Assembly: GCA_003116875.1 (NCBI GenBank)
Contig: BCKT01000009.1
Location: forward strand, 1,054,001-1,118,000
Direction of reading: 5' to 3'
From: Takashimella koratensis
Taxonomy: Eukaryota; Basidiomycota; Tremellomycetes; Trichosporonales; Tetragoniomycetaceae
Length of the DNA stretch: 64,000 nucleotides
Shown: positions 9,375 to 23,115 of the stretch, piece after piece
How the letters are laid out: every line of letters begins with the position of its first letter
How positions within the stretch are numbered: the stretch's first letter is position 1
Position numbers and translations under genes: made by a program
Notes under the pieces: model-generated
Told to the model about the DNA's origin: nothing
The model's input: the letters and a program-made list of their open reading frames with translations, nothing else
Database searches by the model: none

Positions 9375-12005
9375 CTACGCAACCAGTGTCGCTGTCGGGG
9401 CAGGTACGTACCCCGACCTGACCCACTTCTCAACCCCCGCCACAGCTCTCTCGGAGTCACCTTTGAATCGCATGAGGTACCCTTGGAGGGCGGAGGTGGT
9501 CACTGCGTCTTTCGGGACGGCATCGACGAATTCGTCGGCGAGGCGGTCAAGGCGATCCAGTAAGGAGGAGGGTGAGGGTGGGAGTTCGGCGCGGGGGTTA
9601 AGGAGGGAGATGAGGTTGTGGGCGCGGGAAGTGGGTGTGGCGGCCGGGGTAGGGAGGGTGACGAGGTTATCGGGGGTGTCCGCAGGGGGCGGGGTGGCTT
9701 CGGACGCATAGAGTGTGGCGTCGAAGGAGGGAGGTGGGGCCTTTTCGTCAAACGTCTCGACCAAATTAATGTCGTCGGATCTAGGCAACGCAAGCTTCTC
9801 GTCGATGCCGATGACGGTCTCAGCCTGGTCGTGGGGTTTGGACGACGAGGTAGGGCGGGCTTTGAATGAGGTTGATACCTCGCCCTCGTCGTCGCTGTCG
9901 TCGTGTGCGGGCGAGTAGAAGTAGAGGAAAAGCTCTCGGATCTGTTCCGGAGTCGCGAATCCAAACTCGACCCAGACGTCGCACCGGCCTGTTAACATGT
10001 CAGCGTCTCCACCCACCGTTTGCGGCGTCACAGAGTCCAAGATGGCGAAGTGGAGGAGGACTAGGTAAGGGCGTACTTACCAGGCCTCGAGAGAGCCGAG
10101 TCGATTTCGTCGACATGGTTGGTAGCGCAAAACATCAACCTCCCTTCCGCTGCCGCCACCCCGTCTATGGCATTCAACAGTCCCGATAACGTGACGTTCG
10201 GAGTCGCCCGAGGACGCCGGCGCTTCTTCTTCTTTTTCCCCTCGGTTGACCCGCTAGAGGATGTGTGGGTCGGCGAGGAGTCGGAGTCGGAGCCCGAGTC
10301 GTCAGAGTCTTTGGTCCGGTCGTTGAATGCGCAGTCGCTGTGGAATGGAGTCAGCATGCGTAGATGGTAGCGAGAAGGAAGGTGAATGGTAAAGAGGAAA
10401 AGTATAGACTTACATGTCCTCGATGAGCAGGATGGACGACGGCGGGACGCTGATGAGGAGGTGCTGCAGGGATGCGTCGTCGAGACTGGCAAGGTCATGT
10501 CAGTGGTCTACTCGCTACATTTAAGTCCAAGTGACATACCCCTTGTGTGACAAGTTGAGCGTGTAGATATCCGCGTTGACTTTTGCCGCGATCGCGCCCA
10601 CTGTACCATCAGCATTTACCCTCACCCACCTCCAACGCTTCCCACTTACCTAAACTCGACTTGCCCGTTCCCGGCTTCCCATGCAACAGATACCCTCGGC
10701 GATGTGGTAACCCCCTTTTCATATAGAACCTCGGGTTCCCCAAAAACTCCTTGGCGTCGGTAAATAGTTCCTCCTTGATGGCGTTAGGAATGTTCACCGA
10801 GTCCCAAGGTCGAGCACGTTTACGAGCCACACCTGTCCAACCGTTATCGCCTCCAGGTCGCATATGGTCAGCGCCCCCGCCAGAGATCCCGATCGTCCCA
10901 ATGTGCCGAGCGTCGTATTCGGATTTGGAGGTTTGGATGAGGTCGGTGATGATATCCCGAGGGAGGAGGTAGCCCCTGGGTTCTAGGTCAGCAGGTGTTG
11001 ATTGTATGAGAGGGGGGTTCTGAGATACGTGCTAAGGAAAAGCGTGGAAGGTGGAATAGCGAAGGCAGGAGAAGAGTGGCAAAGACTTACGAGATAGAGA
11101 TCCAGCTGTAGGTGTCGTATCCTTCGACGATGCGGTACGGCATGAGAGTGATATAATGGCCCTTGAACTTGATTGTCTGTTTCGTATCTGCGCCAAAGCC
11201 ATCAGCACCAACTCTCTCCCACTATCTCCATTCTGCAACTCCGCTCCCTCCCTGCTCACCGCTCCTAGTCTACCTCTCCCCATCTAACCTTGACTCACTT
11301 TGCGCTGGGACATATCTGACCTTGACTTTCCCCTCCCCGTCCTCCTCTTCCGTCATCTTGCTCGGCGACGGTTCCCAATCTACATCAAATCACATTTTCC
11401 TCATCTTCTTACCCGTCTGCGCCTCGACGTTCCTGGGCGGAACGCGGCCTGTGGGCCAGATATGTTCAAAGACGTTGTCGATGATGGACCGGATTGGGGA
11501 GCGGTAGTACGTGAGTGCGGAGGTGAAGCCCGGTCGGGAAGAGGAAGGAAGGTGAGGTCGTGTCAAGGAGGAGGAAGTGTCGACTTTGGAAGTGGAAGTG
11601 GAGTTGGAGGTGGAGGTGGGAGCAGAGGTCGGATCCGAAGAAGAAGGGGAGAGGAGAGTCTCAGAGGCACCGTGTTGAGTGAGCCAAAGCATGAGCCATT
11701 CGTACGAGGCGTCAGTCTGGGGTACGTTGACCTGTAACAGCACGCCTATGGCAACATCAGCTTCTACCTTGCTTCCTCCCTATACACAACTACCACTGAA
11801 AGATGACCGACCACCAAGGACCAACTATCGACGGTATGTGTCACTCACTACTCATCACGGCGTTGGCGACGATATATGCAAACCGTCGACAAGCTTCGAG
11901 CGCCACGCCTGCGGCTGCGAGCTGCAAGCTCGCGCAGAGTGTCGGGTAGGCTGCGAAGAGCCTAGCCAGGAGCGCGAAGAGGGCGGTGAGGAGGGGGAGG
12001 GACAT
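9375..12005 (-). CDS. BCS1-like AAA ATPase, copy C
   Basis: Third tandem paralogue, closest to copy B. The N-terminus is [20 protein letters not shown] followed by [20 protein letters not shown], a stronger hydrophobic segment than in A. The core has [20 protein letters not shown] then TGKSSL (Walker A), Walker B with EDIDCAF again split by a short intron, and [18 protein letters not shown]. In that last segment the otherwise constant Thr and Asp-Pro positions differ from A and B. The tail keeps [10 protein letters not shown], an acidic spacer, [20 protein letters not shown] and PTATLVA. The same order, intron positions and tail motif in all three copies show that they arose by local duplication. 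ATG at 12005, stop at 9375. Confidence 0.85.
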
Positions 12006-13067
12006 GGTGGGTGAGGCTGGGAGGTGGGGAGGTGGGTAGGGGGGGAGGTGGGGAGATGTGGTGTGAGATTGATGCAGCGGAAGTGGGAGGGGGTGGGAGG
12101 GTGTGTCGACACGGGCGTAAGAGAGGCGAGAACGGGAGAAAGTTTGAAATGAGAAGGAGGGGAGAAGAGAAGTAGGAGAGTGAAAGGGGAGACGAAGAGA
12201 CCAGTGGCGAGGGCTGTCTGAGGCTTTAAGTACCGTACCATGAGCAAATTGCCGCACCGTCAGTCCAGTCGACACGAGTCGAGTCGAGTCGAGTCGGCCA
12301 ACTCGGTCGAGTCCGTCCACGTCGGAAGATTCATTGATGGGTGATGGGTGATGACGGTGATGATGATGATGATGGTGTAGTAACGAGGCGGGCCTCGCCA
12401 CGTCCTTTGCGCCCCGCCGATCACTCAGGTCCGTACGTACCTCGCTCGACCCTTGGCCCTGGGCTCTCTGCTCTCCTACTGTAACTCGCATCAGTCCAGT
12501 CAGTCCTATCAGTCCTCATCACCTCTAAGTTTGACTTTTACCGAGCCCATGATCAGTTCTAGGGTCCGACCCCATCTGCCCTTCACCCCTTTCCCTTTCC
12601 CATCAACACTGCATCTGTACCCCTACGGCAAGTCAAACACCGATCTCGATCGAGGAGAGTTTGAAGCCTTAGCTAGGCGATAGTTGACAGAGTGAAGGGA
12701 AGCACAAACGAACAGACGAACAAAGAAACAAGGATATAAACAAAAGCTCAGATATGGAGAAAACTCAGCAGAAGAAGAAAAGACGTGGCCGGTCGTGAAG
12801 GAGCAAAGTGGGACGGAGGGAGGACAAGGATAGGAGTGATGAGAAAGCGGAAACATGAGGCAGTGGGAAGGGAGCCGGGTAGGCCGTGATTTGGAATGAT
12901 GGCTGGGTGTATTGGAGGGAATGAGGAAGGAGGAGGGAAGGACGGCTATGTGATGCACACACAGTCAACGAGTAACGAGACGAGCAACGCGGTAACAGCG
13001 AGGCATTGCAGCGCGCACACCACACCACCACCATGGCATTCGCTTTTTGAGTTTGCGCCCTCGTCCT
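12006..13067. other. Intergenic space upstream of copy C
   Basis: This holds the copy C promoter and the 3' end of the kinase gene. It includes a short GTCGA-type repeat at about 12275-12300 and a GATGAT/GGTGAT run at about 12340-12375. No gene is supported; an open frame crossing 11841-12491 is only the extension of copy C's first exon in another frame. Confidence 0.4.
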
Positions 13068-15896
<2,829 letters not shown>

Positions 15897-16554
15897 CTTG
15901 GAGAGAGAGGAAGGTGGGCGAAAATGGAGGCAAGAGGTGGGCGATGGCGGTGTCGAAGGGTGCTGGGTTGGTCGCCGGAGGTTGAGGAGGAGGAGCGAGG
16001 TGGGTAGATGAGTAGATGGGAAGAGGAAGGGTGGATCAACGAGACGACGGGTGGTGACTGGGTGGTCTGTGCGAATTGGACAACGACGATACAGGACAAC
16101 AGACGCGTCAAGGGTGTGGCACCAATACAGTGAGTTACTAAACGAAGTGTAACAAATGACTCTCATTCGTGTCTCACTCGGCAGGCTCCACTTGGCTTTC
16201 AGCGCTAGCACTAGCCCCAGCATCACCGAGATGACCTTCTTGACTGCTTTGCATTCACTTGTCGATTCAACGATTGCTGCTATCATAGAACTATAGATAC
16301 ACTGCCGACTTCTTTCCTTTGGTTTCCTACTACCTTCATGCAAAGAGACCCACATCATTCTCACGTCAACCAATCCTGAAACCCAGTCGATACACATGAT
16401 TCCATCGTACACCTTCGGCCAGATCATACAACATGGCGAGGATTCAAGTCTGGAGACAACACTGCCGAGCCAAGGGCACAGTCAATGAGGCCACTCGAAC
16501 CGGAATCCAAACATGTCGCTGCGAGATTGAGCCTCAGAGGCTTCAGCCTCGAGT
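15897..16554. other. Intergenic space upstream of the NDR kinase
   Basis: About 0.66 kb, presumably the kinase promoter and the 3' region of the next minus-strand gene. The open frames seen in this interval have no splice support. No gene called. Confidence 0.4.
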
Positions 16555-17383
16555 TCAGCTCGTGTGGTACTTGTGTGACGCGGGCTCCTTGAGCTGTTGA
16601 CCTCATCGAGAGGACAAGTCAGCGCCGCCACGTCGGTAGGCTAGGGTAGGGTGGAGGTAATATGAGGGTTGAGGCAGATGGGTTGAGGTTGGAGATGGAC
16701 AAAGGGCTAAAAACTTACGGTGCGCACGTCCTCGTTCAGGACAGGGTGGGCATCCTCCATGTGGCCCTCACGAGTCTTGTAACGGTACTTGAACGCAGCG
16801 GTTTGCCTAGGCTTCAGTCAGTACTCGGCCATGACACGAGATGAAGATCAATGCGATCGATCGGCATCATATGCGTACAAGGAGATGACAGGAACATTAC
16901 TCACGAAGGGTGCACATCGTGCTTGTCTTTGCTGTCCCAAGGGTTGACCATACCCTGCGCCATGAGTGCCCTCTGCGGCTCGGGCTGGGTCGTCTTGCTC
17001 ATACTATGTGTCCCAACAAGTCAGCGGGAGGCGGAACAATGAGGATTGGAGAAGAGATGATTCAAACGTACAAGAAGTATCCAGCGACACCGACGACACC
17101 AATGACGATCGCGCTGAGTGGGTAAAGGGCCGGGTCTCGGCGCGCGAATCGGTTGACTTTGGCGGTAGCTTGCTGCATCGTAGCGGCGGTGGAGAGCTTG
17201 TGCGGGTCGATCTGTGGGATAGAGATCGACGAGGCACGGAGTGGGGTGGGGTAGGGTAGGGTTTGGCAGAGAGATGAGAGGCGAAATGGGTCAGCGGGGA
17301 ATCGGGATGAGATCGACGGCGGTGGTGGTGGTGTAGAGGACGCGGAGACTCACCTCGGGCTGGCGGGGGGGAAGAGACGACAT
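16555..17383 (-). CDS. Small single-span membrane protein, probably mitochondrial
   Basis: Five short exons splice cleanly into about 133 residues. ATG at 17383 gives MSSLPPRQPE. The next exon carries MQQATAKVNRFARRDPALYP and one transmembrane segment, LSAIVIGVVGVAGYFF. Then come SKTTQPEPQRALMAQGMVNP, WDSKDKHDVHPS, FKYRYKTREGHMEDAHPVLN and the C-terminus KEPASHKYHTS (stop at 16555). The basic, hydroxylated N-terminus before a single helix and the short soluble tail recall fungal complex I accessory (B12D/MLRQ-like) or similar inner-membrane proteins. This is only a similarity of architecture. The last intron has a clear GCTGAC branch site, which supports the LKEPASHKY ending over an earlier read-through stop. 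Function not established. Confidence 0.7.
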
Positions 17384-18675
17384 GCTGTGTTGAGTTGTGT
17401 GTTTGAGTAGTTGTAAGTTGATAGTTGGTCGTCGATACGATCGTTGGGGAAGAAAGAAGGGGAGGAAGGAAGATGGTCGTTAGCGCCCGGTTATATATGA
17501 GCAGGTGGTGTGGGTATGAGGAGGAGGGGGGTGGGCGAGGGAGGGGGAGGGAGGGGGAGGTGGACCGGTCGACGGGGGATGACGACGAAGGCGAGGGTTG
17601 AGCAGAGGGCGCGGGAGGAGAGGAATGTCTAAAACCTTGAAAGGATGATGTACATGTCTCGTGGTGGTCAGTCTTGGGGTCACCTGCTAGCGTCGTCCTC
17701 TCAGGCCTTGGTAGGTCCCAGCCAGGTTCAACACAATAGGCGGCGATTTCAGATTCCCGATTTCCATCCCCCTTCGGTCCGTCCCAAGTCCCTTGCTTAT
17801 GCCTCAACCCGCGACCCTAACCTTTTCTTTCCCTAAGATAATGGGATCGCGCAGCGGCGACTCTCCTCTCTTGTCTTCTCTCGATCCGGACAAACCCAGG
17901 CAGGCGGCGGGGTGTGTGGTTGCTCGTCTGACCCTCTTGTCCTTTCCTTCCCCACCGCCCTGCTGAGATCATCACTGCCACCTCTTACCGCTTACTGCTA
18001 ATTCCCGTATAGTCTTCATTTCCCACCCCCCTCCCTCCCCTTCCACTCACTCACCTACCCTTTCATCTCCTCCACCTTCCAGATGGCACACCGCACAGAC
18101 GCTCGCCATGTCCCAGCGATCCAGCACTGGCTCTCAAGCCACATCGATGATCGACAGCCAAGACGCGCGCTCCGTCATACAGGGTTTTCTCTGGATCCCA
18201 TCAGTGACGCTGTTGATTCCGGGCTCCGAGCTTTTAGCCTGGTCGGGAGGTGCAAAGGGTACTGTAGTAGACTCCACAATGCGCATGCGATCGACACGTG
18301 GTAATGACATCACACCCCAAATCTTGCTCCATTGTGGCACCCCTTCACCCCGCACCCAGCAACAACGGTCAGCCTTCACGTGTCACCAGCGGTCACTTCA
18401 CTCGGCGCGTTACCGGTTGCAAGTGCGATCGCTCAGCACAAGCACGCATGGACAGGGTTACAATGAGGTCGACAGAGGTCTCTCTACACGAGGTTTTTAC
18501 AAACACGATCCGCCACAATGTCCTCGACAAGATTCGTATCGTCGTAACATTAAATCAGATTCGTCGTATCGTCAATAGAGATGTATGTGTACATACTGTA
18601 CCCCCTGATGGCTCGAAAGATCTCGCGATGACAAGATGCACGTATCGTCTTGGTCTTGGTCTACCGTCGACCCTC
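17384..18675. other. Intergenic space, 1.3 kb
   Basis: This separates the small membrane protein from the SGNH-like gene; both are on the minus strand. A TATA-like TATATAA (minus strand, 17492-17499) lies about 110 bases upstream of the ATG at 17383. An open frame at 18108-18578 (+) has some hydrophobic content but no identifiable homologue or intron support, so I leave it uncalled. Confidence 0.35.
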
Positions 18676-20761
18676 TCACTCATCTCTAATCTTCAACCTC
18701 TCTACATCCTGACTAATACCTCCAAACTGACTCTCCTCCGTCCTTCTTCTCTTATCCACCTCATAAGCCTTGAACGTCTCCTCCGCGTCGTCCGTTATCG
18801 CGTACTGCCCTGTCGGCACACCGAGTGATTCCAGCGCCCGTAGCCAGAGAGGGAGAGTTGGTTCCCAGAGTGGGTGGATGTTGGATGGGTCAACAGGACA
18901 GGCCCAGGTGGCTCGGTCTACTTCGCCACTGGCAACGAACGAGGTCGAGAGGGAAGGAGAAGATGTGGAGGTGGGGGAAGAGAGGGGAGGGAGGGACGAA
19001 GCGTCGTCGGCGAGCATCAAGTCGGTAATGTCCACAAACGAGAGGATGTGAGGGTATTTGTCGCAGAAGGATTTGAGACCAGCGTTGAATCGAGCCGTCA
19101 TAGAAACCCGGACAGACTTGGTGCACAACGGCGGGTCGTGTTGAAGTAGCGTCTGGATAGAGGTTTTCGTCGCTGGAGGTGCTGACACAGCTATACTCGC
19201 GGCGCGGGCACCGTTCACAGCCGGTGCTGCTTCGGGAAGTCGCGATTCCACCGCCTCTGACCCCGTCGCTTTTGTCGAATCGGAGACCTCTACCGTCGAG
19301 ACCCCATCACTACCGACCTCTTCAGGCACCTGCTCCTCCCCACCTGTCTGCGACCCGGATCCGCCTGCGCTGAGGGCCCAAGGCGTCCTCGATTTCGGTT
19401 CGGCCGCACGCTCCATCGCCTTGTGAGCACGAGTATGGTCATCCTCCAGTCTCTCTACGTATTTCTCCGGAATGCGAGGGAGGGTCTCGTCCGTAACGAG
19501 CGGTGGGAGGGCCCCTGCGATTATCACACGGCATGGTCCTGCACGTCTCCGCGCTGATGCTGATGTACTGCTCGAAGTCGAAGTCGAACCAGTTGCACCT
19601 GACGATGTCGACTGCGCTGTGGACTGAGTCGAATCGTCACTAGACAACTCTTTTGCTCGTTTCCCGATTGGCCCCTCGACAATCTCCCGCTCTAGCCATA
19701 TCGTATACTCTCGCAGGACCGTATCGACGAACCGCTCCGGTCCCAACGCTGGACCGCGCAACGACGTCTCCGTCGCGTTTGCCAAGATATCCTCCGACGG
19801 CGAAGCGGTGAGACTATCACTATCATTGACGACTGGTTTAGGTCCGTGTCCGTTCAAAGCGGGTTTAGGCGGGTCGAGGGAGAAAGTTTGGGAAGTGATA
19901 GGTTTATTTTGAAGTTGCCATAGGTAGTTTATTTGCAAGTCCACCTGGACAAATCAGTATGGCTACGAGGTGGAGAGGTTTTATAGCCGAAAAGGACTCA
20001 CGTTGCCGAATATCAAAAGGGCGAAACGGCCCACTTGGGGGATGTAAGCGTAGGGAGGTGGAGCGAGGAGGTTGTTGAGTATAGGGACAAGGTCGGAAGA
20101 GACTTGTTTAATCGAGTTGGGGTTGTTGAGGCCCTGTTCGCGTCTATCAGCAGATATACCACAGCAGGCTTTGAAGGTAGTCATAACCAGCACAGCTATT
20201 TGGGGTATTCTGACCTACCTTTGCCGAGGACCCTTTGAACGTCTGAACCCGCGCGCACTCGTCCCTTAGCAGCTTGAACGGGCCGACAAAGCTATCTCCA
20301 AAGACATATAGCGACGGTGCAGATGGCCTTGGTCTTTGTGGGCTAATGGTCCGCGTATCCGTCTGCGGAAGAGGTACGGGTAGTTTAGATGGAGACGTTG
20401 GTCGGGATCCGTTGGACTGAGGTGAGCGGCCTGGTTGAGAGTAGGCGAGGTTAGGCGTGGAGGAAGAGGAGGAGGATGAGGAAGTGTCGGGGCGAGACCA
20501 AGGGGTTCGGGAATGGCTGAGGCTCCGGAGCATGGATTGGGACGAGGAAGGCGGTTGGAGGGAAGTTGGAGGGGTTAGGGCAGCAACGGGAGCGTCTGGG
20601 GCGGAGGGTGGGAGTGAAATGGGTCGTGTTCGGGAGCTGGACGAAGAGGAGGCAGTGGAGGTGGAGGTGGAGGGCCCCGCGGTAGGTTCGGGCGCAGGTG
20701 CCGGTTGGAGGTGCCGAAGGTGTGGAGGGACATAGCGGCCCGCAGGAGGTCGAGTCGTCAT
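18676..20761 (-). CDS. SGNH/GDSL-hydrolase-like protein with a Ded1-like N-terminus
   Basis: About 647 residues in three exons. Residues 8-16 are GRYVPPHLR, the same short motif found at the N-terminus of Ded1/DDX3 helicases. A long Ser/Pro-rich linker follows. From about residue 150 the blocks of an SGNH hydrolase appear in order: LYVFGDSFV (block I, nucleophile Ser), FKGSSAKGLNN (block II Gly, across the first intron), IFGNVDLQ (block III GNxD-like, across the second intron), and near the end CPVDPSNIHPLWEPT (block V Asp-x-x-His). Acidic and Ser/Thr-rich inserts separate blocks III and V, including PCRVIIAGALPPLVTDE and SFVDITDLM. No signal peptide is seen, so it is probably cytosolic. The substrate is unknown. 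The hydrolase assignment comes from motif order only. Confidence 0.7.
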
Positions 20762-21230
20762 GGCCGGTGAGGTGATGTGGGAAGGAAGAGGGGAGAAGTG
20801 TGGGGAAAGCTGTAAGCTGTGGTGGAGGTTGGTGGTCCGAGCCCAGGGGAAGCGAAGGCGTCAAGGGGTCAGAGTCGGAGTCGGAGTCGGAGGAGTAGGC
20901 CTCGAGGGGCAGGGGTAGGGGTAGGGGTAGGGGAAAGGATGAAGAGGGGGGCCTGTTGTGGTGTTGAGGTGTTGAGGAGAGGGTTGTTGTTGTTGAGGAC
21001 GAGGACAGTGTAATCTGTAACATGCGGGGAAGGAATAAACCCCAGCTAGGAGCAATCGGGCAATGTATGGAAACTTTTTCTAGTTTTTTCCTCCACCCTG
21101 CGTACGTACGTACCGTCACCCCGCCAACCTACCTACCGCCCTCGTCACTATCACTCAATCTTCACTTCATTCTCCCACCTCTACTCCACCTCATCCATCA
21201 TCTACCACCCCCACCCCTCACCCCACCACA
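20762..21230. promoter_or_regulatory. Divergent promoter region between the SGNH-like gene and TOM20
   Basis: The two genes point away from each other with 469 bases between their start codons. Simple-sequence tracts (GGAGTC and GGGGTA repeats) occur at about 20870-20935. An interrupted GTACGTACGTAC palindrome is at about 21103-21112. TOM20 has a pyrimidine-rich leader before its ATG. No other gene is visible. Confidence 0.45.
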
Positions 21231-22743
21231 ATGGTCTCCGCTAGAACAGTCGCAGTCGTCGCTACCGCTACCGCCGTCACAAGTGCGCTCGGGTACATTG
21301 TCTACTTTGATTATCGGAGGCGACACGACCCAGCTTTCCGTCGATCGATCCGTGCGTGTTGATTCTGGACCTAGTCCTCTCTCTCTCTCTCCTCCTCTTG
21401 CTTTTCGTCTCCTTGCTGCTCTTTTATCTTCCCCGCTGTGCCTCAGTCCCTGTCTCCTGCTCCTCCTTTCTTTCTGCTCTCCCTACGCTCGATTCATGGA
21501 CCAGCGCAGCGGTCGAGCCGTGTATCAGAAAAACATCACGTTACAGAAAAACATCACTTCGATGTGTATCAGAAAAACATCACTAGGGGAAGGTTAACTC
21601 CATCTGTGCATATCCATCACACCCATATCCTCTTCCTCATCTATCCGCTCCTCTCCTGGTCTCTTGATATATATCCACCCATGTCTGCTCTGCCCACCTT
21701 CTACGCCCCATGGTCCTCACCCGCCGTCGCCTTCCTCTCCCACCCAGATCCTCACCCCGCCCCGCGCCTTCTGTCTGCATCTACAGCGACCGCCACTTGA
21801 TCATCTTCCTCTCTCGCTTCTCTCTCCCTCCTTGCCTCGCCATGACCCTTCTCCTCACTATCGAGGCTGCGCGCTCGGTCAACTCGGACGTTCTTTTCAC
21901 AGGAGACGGAGATGGAGGAGAAGGATATGGACTGACTCTTCAAGGTAAACAACACAAGCAGGTCCGGGCGGCTGCCGAGGCTGCGTCCCGCGCTGAAGCT
22001 GAGCGCAACCAGGCGGTAAGTCTCAGTTCTTGTCCCGCCTTCTCCGATTCCACCTTTCAATTTTGGAACCCAGCTGACACGATCCAGCGCCTCCGCGACG
22101 TCATCCGTGAGCTCGAGACGGAACCCCTCCCCGCTTCGCCGGAACAGATGGAGGCGTTCTTCCAGGAGCAAGTTGCCGAGGGCGAGGCTCTCGCTGCCAA
22201 GGGTGAGTAAAAAAACCCCTTCAAGGCCAGTCCCACTCTGTTGGGGTCCTGGCGAAATCGACTGATCGATGACTATTCTGGATTTGGCTGATATGTTCAC
22301 TCTCAGGCCCCGAGTTCTACGTCGAGTCCGCTTCTCACTTCTACCGCGCGCTCAAGGTCTACCCCCAGCCCGTCGAGCTTCTCATGAGTGCGTCCTAACC
22401 CCCCATTCCACCTGCGGCGGCACCGTACTAACCGTTCTTAGTCTACCAGCGTGTCTGCCCTAAACCCGTCTTCGACCTCGTCATCCAGCTCACCTCCATG
22501 ACCGCCGCCTCTACCTCTGCTCCCAGCCTCGGCGGTGCTTCCGCTCTCGGCGGCGCCTCGGCCTCTGTCGCTGCTGTCTCGACCGAGACCCCGGCACCGG
22601 CCGCTGCGTCCGCCGCGGACGTTGACGAGGGTGCGGCGGAGGAGGCCGTCGAGACAGAGGCGGAGACGACGACGGCGGTGGAGACGGAGAGCGCGGGGAC
22701 GACTAGCGAGTGGGAGCGGGTCAGCGAGGAAGCCAAGGCTTAA
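21231..22743 (+). CDS. TOM20: Mitochondrial import receptor Tom20
   Basis: Five exons encode the outer-membrane presequence receptor of the TOM complex. The N-terminus has a single anchor, VATATAVTSALGYIVYFDYR, followed by RRHDPAFRRSIRKQHKQVR, the basic collar after the anchor. The cytosolic domain has IRELETEPLPASPEQMEAFF, EGEALAAKGPEFYVESASHF and YRALKVYPQPVELLMIYQRV, the Tom20 receptor fold with its TPR-like helix pair. The C-terminal tail is Ala/Glu/Thr-rich and ends SEWERVSEEAKA. Splicing is consistent: intron 1 spans 21352-21944 (593 bases, much longer than the other three), and later introns carry GCTGAC or similar branch sites. Strong identification. Confidence 0.92.
21523..21583. repeat. 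Three copies of a CAGAAAAACATCAC motif in TOM20 intron 1
   Basis: The 14-base unit CAGAAAAACATCAC occurs at about 21526-21539, 21544-21557 and 21570-21583. Two copies are extended leftwards by GTGTAT. Identity is exact within the core, and spacing is 18 and 26 bases. It lies in the long first intron of TOM20. Confidence 0.75.
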
Positions 22744-23115
22744 GCAGGAGTCAAATTGAGCGGCGTCCAGGGGTCCCAAATTTGACGAGGGTCGACGTCT
22801 TGAAGCGAAGTTGGCCGTGATGTATAGGGTGGGCGTGAGCGAGGTTATAAAGTCGGGACCGATTCATATACCGTTTTATCATATCCGTCAAGCGTGAAGT
22901 GTGAGAATGGCGTGCGTTGAGGTTTGATAGTCATCACCCGCAGTAGACAGAATCCAGCAATCACAACTCCCAATGTATTCAGCTACATCTCACGATTTAT
23001 CCTCTCCACTCTGATCAAATCAGCTTCCTACCAAGCGATCTCCCAAGAACGCATTTAACATATCTATCTACGATTTACAAATATTTCTTCGCATCTGAAC
23101 TCCCTCGTCCCGAAG
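22744..23115. terminator. Convergent 3' region of TOM20 and a membrane-protein gene
   Basis: Both neighbours end here. The stretch is AT-richer than the coding regions and contains no gene I can support. Polyadenylation signals of both genes are expected, but the exact sites cannot be read from sequence. Confidence 0.4.

Noticed and set aside
11841..12491. 216-codon minus-strand open frame running through the copy C start
   Set aside because: Only its last part corresponds to the N-terminus of copy C; the upstream part is Pro/Ser/His-rich leader sequence.
17004..17807. 267-codon minus-strand open frame
   Set aside because: It crosses introns and the promoter of the small membrane-protein gene and reads as Ser/Pro noise. 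The spliced model in another frame is far more protein-like.
18108..18578. 156-codon plus-strand open frame with a hydrophobic stretch (GFLWIPSVTLLIPGSELLAW)
   Set aside because: No recognisable homologue, no splice support and an antisense open frame in the same place. It could be a small membrane protein, but the evidence is too thin.
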